64,000 bases of DNA, from positions 1 to 64,000 of the forward strand of contig JACATO010000307.1 in NCBI GenBank assembly GCA_018389105.1, in the 5' to 3' direction. Both the position numbers and the translations under genes were made by a program. Below the pieces are notes generated by a model. The model saw only the letters and a program-made list of their open reading frames with translations, had not been told where the DNA came from and made no database searches. Below are positions 60,766 through 64,000 of the stretch, piece after piece. The stretch comes from Nautilus pompilius (taxonomy: Eukaryota; Mollusca; Cephalopoda; Nautilida; Nautilidae). Each line of letters begins with the position of its first letter. The first letter of the stretch is position 1.

Positions 60766-63724
60766 CTGAAAACAACAAAAACTGAGCAAGAACGAAGAAA
60801 ACGAAAAAAGAATCCCAAAATTATTCTTACAGCATTTTTTCTGTGTAATTGAATACAGACACAAAAAACAGCATTTTCCCAATATGCTAATTACGTTTAC
60901 GTTGTCTTCCAAAGTCCCCTTTCACACAGTACGTTTTGTTTACGTCACAGGTTTACGTAGAATACGTCACTGGAATCCGGGATAACGTCACAAGCCCCTA
61001 ATACCGGCCGACTGCTTGCGGCGAACGGGGTGGTTCATTTGTAGATGGCTGAAATTTCTACGGTGGAATTGACAATAGATCTCGTCGTCTGGTGGAATTC
61101 TATAGGAAAATTTAAAAATGAAAATATCTTGTATAGTAATAATTATGAAAAGAGCAAGGAATTTCCTTTTAAACATTTTTTCTCAATTTATAAATCAAAA
61201 TTGAGGATCAAAATGAAAATCATCTGCTTACATCCAAGTATCGAAGCACTGCTACAGGGAGTCAACAGCAACGTGGTGACAGTCCAATTATCCGCCTACA
61301 CGTTCATGGCCACACGGTTTGAAGCACAACTTTCCTCCGTTCACAATGATGCATGTCTTCGCCAAGAAACCAAAAGATCTACGAAGTGACTTTATGTAAT
61401 AGTATTGGTCATTTAAGCATCTTTAATGACCTGATGAAGTTTGGCTTAGAATGACTATAAATGTCGGGATGGGAGATTTAGTGGACGGAACGAATTTTGG
61501 TGGATGAGGGGAAGTTTGTGGTTAGGAATTCGTCGTCTCGGGAACGTAAATGAAGTCCATAATTTTCATGTCGCCCCACATCGGACAGAATCTCACATTT
61601 CTACTGAGTCAATGAAGACGGGAAGAGTCCGTCTGTAGGTGGCATTAGTGGACATGATTGGACGTCACGTGTTACCTGCTGGCAGTTTTTGATCGGCACT
61701 GAACTATTTACCAGCTTGGGCTCGTGCCGTGCAAGAGAGCGAGTGCTGGCCGGCCATAGTTCATAAGGGTTTCAGAAGCAGCTGCTGGGGACTTTCCATT
61801 GACCAGATCGATGTCTTCCGTTTTCGTAGTTTCCTGTCTTCTCCCGCTTTCTTTTCATTTTAAAAAGTCTGTCGCATTGTAGGAGTTGACCAACACAAGA
61901 ATTTTGTTACCATATTTCTTCATTTCACTTGACGGCGTACCGGTTTTTACTGTAGATGTGACGTCCTTCGCCACTAATCAAAGCTGTGGGCAGATCTCGC
62001 TACTTTCTTATTATTTGATGTTGGTTTTACCAAGCGATTAGAAAAATCTAACACCAGGATAAATCCCTCTTCAGTTCATTTTTAATAACTGACATGAAAC
62101 CGGAAACCATCTTTATTTGATAATTACATGACATTAAATATGACGATTAATCCATTTTTTCTAAAATGTAGGTGAAGACTACCTTTTAGGTTTTAATGTC
62201 CATCAGTAGCGATGACTCTTCGTCTGATGCGAAATTTCTAATCTAGCTTATTGTGGATTGTGAAGGATTAAAGTGACGCTATATTAAAAGACCTGGAACG
62301 TGTCGATAATTTTCAGATTTGTATCTTTTCGGGCTCCCAGACTACAAAGCGTCATGCGCTATAAAAATCACACTATGGCCGGGTATCTTTAAATATTTTC
62401 CCCGTTTGTCCATCTCGAAATTGTTTTTATGTATCAGCGTTAACCCGGCTCGCCGGCCTAATAGATCGCGGTTTATATCAGACGGATGATTTGTTATCCC
62501 TCTGGAAATGAATGTGACAGAGATTCGTGTTTTTTATCATCAGCTTTGTTTGTTTTGCGAAGGAAGTCGCCGGGATTTTTAGAGCAGATAAAGATGGCTA
62601 AACCAACTGGGCACAACCCCAAGTTATATGATTACGTATAATAGCACAAAGTTTCAAAACCCTATCAAATTAACGTGAAATAAACAACTGTAATGGTTTG
62701 TGGAGCAAAGTGGAATTAGTTCCCATGAGGCGATCTTGCGATTTGTTTATTCTCTATTTAATTGCCAAAGAAAAATTCTGTAATATTTTACGTCAGTAAC
62801 CTATCCAGCAAAAGTTTACTAGGTTCGTCTGCCCCAGTGAAACTGTCAATAGTCAGGTAACCGGCGTGTATTTTATGATTGGTTAGTTCTGCCATTTAAC
62901 TCACTGAGATTGGCTAACCTCACCTCTCTTTACAGGTGTTGCCAAGGTAACATCTGGACTCCAAGTATACGATTATTGATAAGCATAAGTCACAAACAAT
63001 ACGTAAAATCGTTATCCAATACAAAATAATGTCAATGGAATCTGCGTCCGTTAATAAGTAACCAGCTGAACCGAGCGTGACTGAAGTCGATTGCAGACTA
63101 CTTCCGCATCCAAAGATTGTTGCGTGGATAAGAAAAAAGTTCAGATCTGAGTTGTATTTGAATGCCAAATCCACCCTTTCTCCATACGCAAGACGTCTTG
63201 CAAGAATCCTGCAGGTACCGATTCCAGTCACCGCGATATCCAAAGTTCGATTGACTGACAAACCTGCCACTGTCGGAGGAGGAAGAAAATTAGTTCTGAC
63301 ATCTCCAGACAGTCAAGAGCCGAACTCGAGTGCTGACTTTCTGCCTCTCCTATTCCTGAGAAAGAATCCAACTCACCTATGTCCACGCGTCGCCGTTTTT
63401 GCTTCCTTCGTTAGTGGAGATTTTATTACCAAATTACTCTTTCTTTTGACTTTAGCCATTGGTTTATCTTAATATACCGACTGATGGGGCTTTTTGTCAT
63501 GAATTATAAAAGCACAGAGAAAACCTCGAATGAACGGAGAAATCGTCTTTAATGATGTGAAGATAAAGAAACATTTTTACTGCCGTTTACATGACATTTA
63601 CTAGCTTTCGAATTTAATGTCATAACCATGGGTATCACGTAATTATGATCTTTGTGCAGCCATTACAGATAAAGTAAATATGCATTTTCACCCATTGGAT
63701 TTTAAATAAAGCAAGCACTCAGAG
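60766..63724. other. No supported gene; upstream of the visible decarboxylase exons
   Basis: This should be intron or 5' region of the decarboxylase, but no N-terminal family motif was found on the minus strand. A 131-codon plus-strand frame at 63077-63472 starts with GTG and overlaps a 116-codon minus frame; neither is recognised and they are mutually exclusive. Confidence 0.5.
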
Positions 63725-63876
<152 letters not shown>

Positions 63877-64000
63877 GGCATCATTTTCGCGCTTTAGAAT
63901 GTAACTTGTTGATTTTCTCCATATATATATATATATTCAGGAGGATTTTATGAATTAAGTATACTTTGTCAAATTCCATCACCTTTAAAGATTTGATTTA

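Noticed and set aside
62920..63472. Opposing frames of 116 and 131 codons near the right end
   Set aside because: The plus frame lacks an ATG start, the two exclude each other, and neither shows decarboxylase N-terminal motifs or another known domain.

Overview
The window looks like AT-rich genomic DNA from a marine invertebrate, most likely a mollusc. Support: genes in short exons with GT/AG introns, a family of secreted C-type lectin-like genes, many micro- and minisatellites, tRNA-derived SINE-like pieces, and repeated GGGAGATAACTCCC-type motifs that I associate with molluscan genomes. The species call is an inference. Nothing bacterial or viral is evident.

Region 1 (1-30274) holds three related copies of a small secreted C-type lectin-like domain (CTLD) gene. 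Copy A (minus strand, 4513-8649) and copy B (plus strand, 16194-19188) lie head to head in two long, nearly identical inverted arms (1-9003 and 15843-23677). Copy C (minus strand, 28527-30128) lies further right. The shared model is exon 1 (signal peptide, phase 1), exon 2 (acidic linker, phase 1), exon 3 (first CTLD half, phase 1) and exon 4 (second CTLD half, stop). B is the only copy that looks complete. A has an 8-base deletion in exon 2 and a tandem duplication giving it two alternative last exons. C has lost exon 1. Downstream of the lectin exons in A and B is a 96-bp minisatellite open on both strands. The 6.8-kb spacer between the arms holds older inverted and direct remnants of the same family.

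Region 2 (30275-46070) is a head-to-tail array of a 3.5-3.6 kb unit, four full copies and one partial. Its left edge is fused to lectin copy C at a TAT microsatellite. Each unit carries a promoter-like block (CACGTG, an RFX/X-box-like site, TA-rich box) and two short putative exons that join in one reading frame. The array may therefore be tandem copies of a small, undescribed gene. This is the most novel part of the window and also the least certain.

Region 3 (46071-52347) has no gene I can support.

Region 4 (52348-60765, minus strand) is the 3' two thirds of a PLP-dependent acidic amino acid decarboxylase (GAD/CSAD/GADL1 family) in nine exons with matching phases, including the NPHK lysine motif. 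The most 5' visible exon has an in-frame TAA and lacks the usual cofactor-stacking histidine segment, so the locus may be a pseudogene, or that exon may be wrongly modelled or mis-sequenced. The N-terminal exons are not recognised. The last 3 kb has no supported gene and ends in a long CAA/TAA microsatellite.
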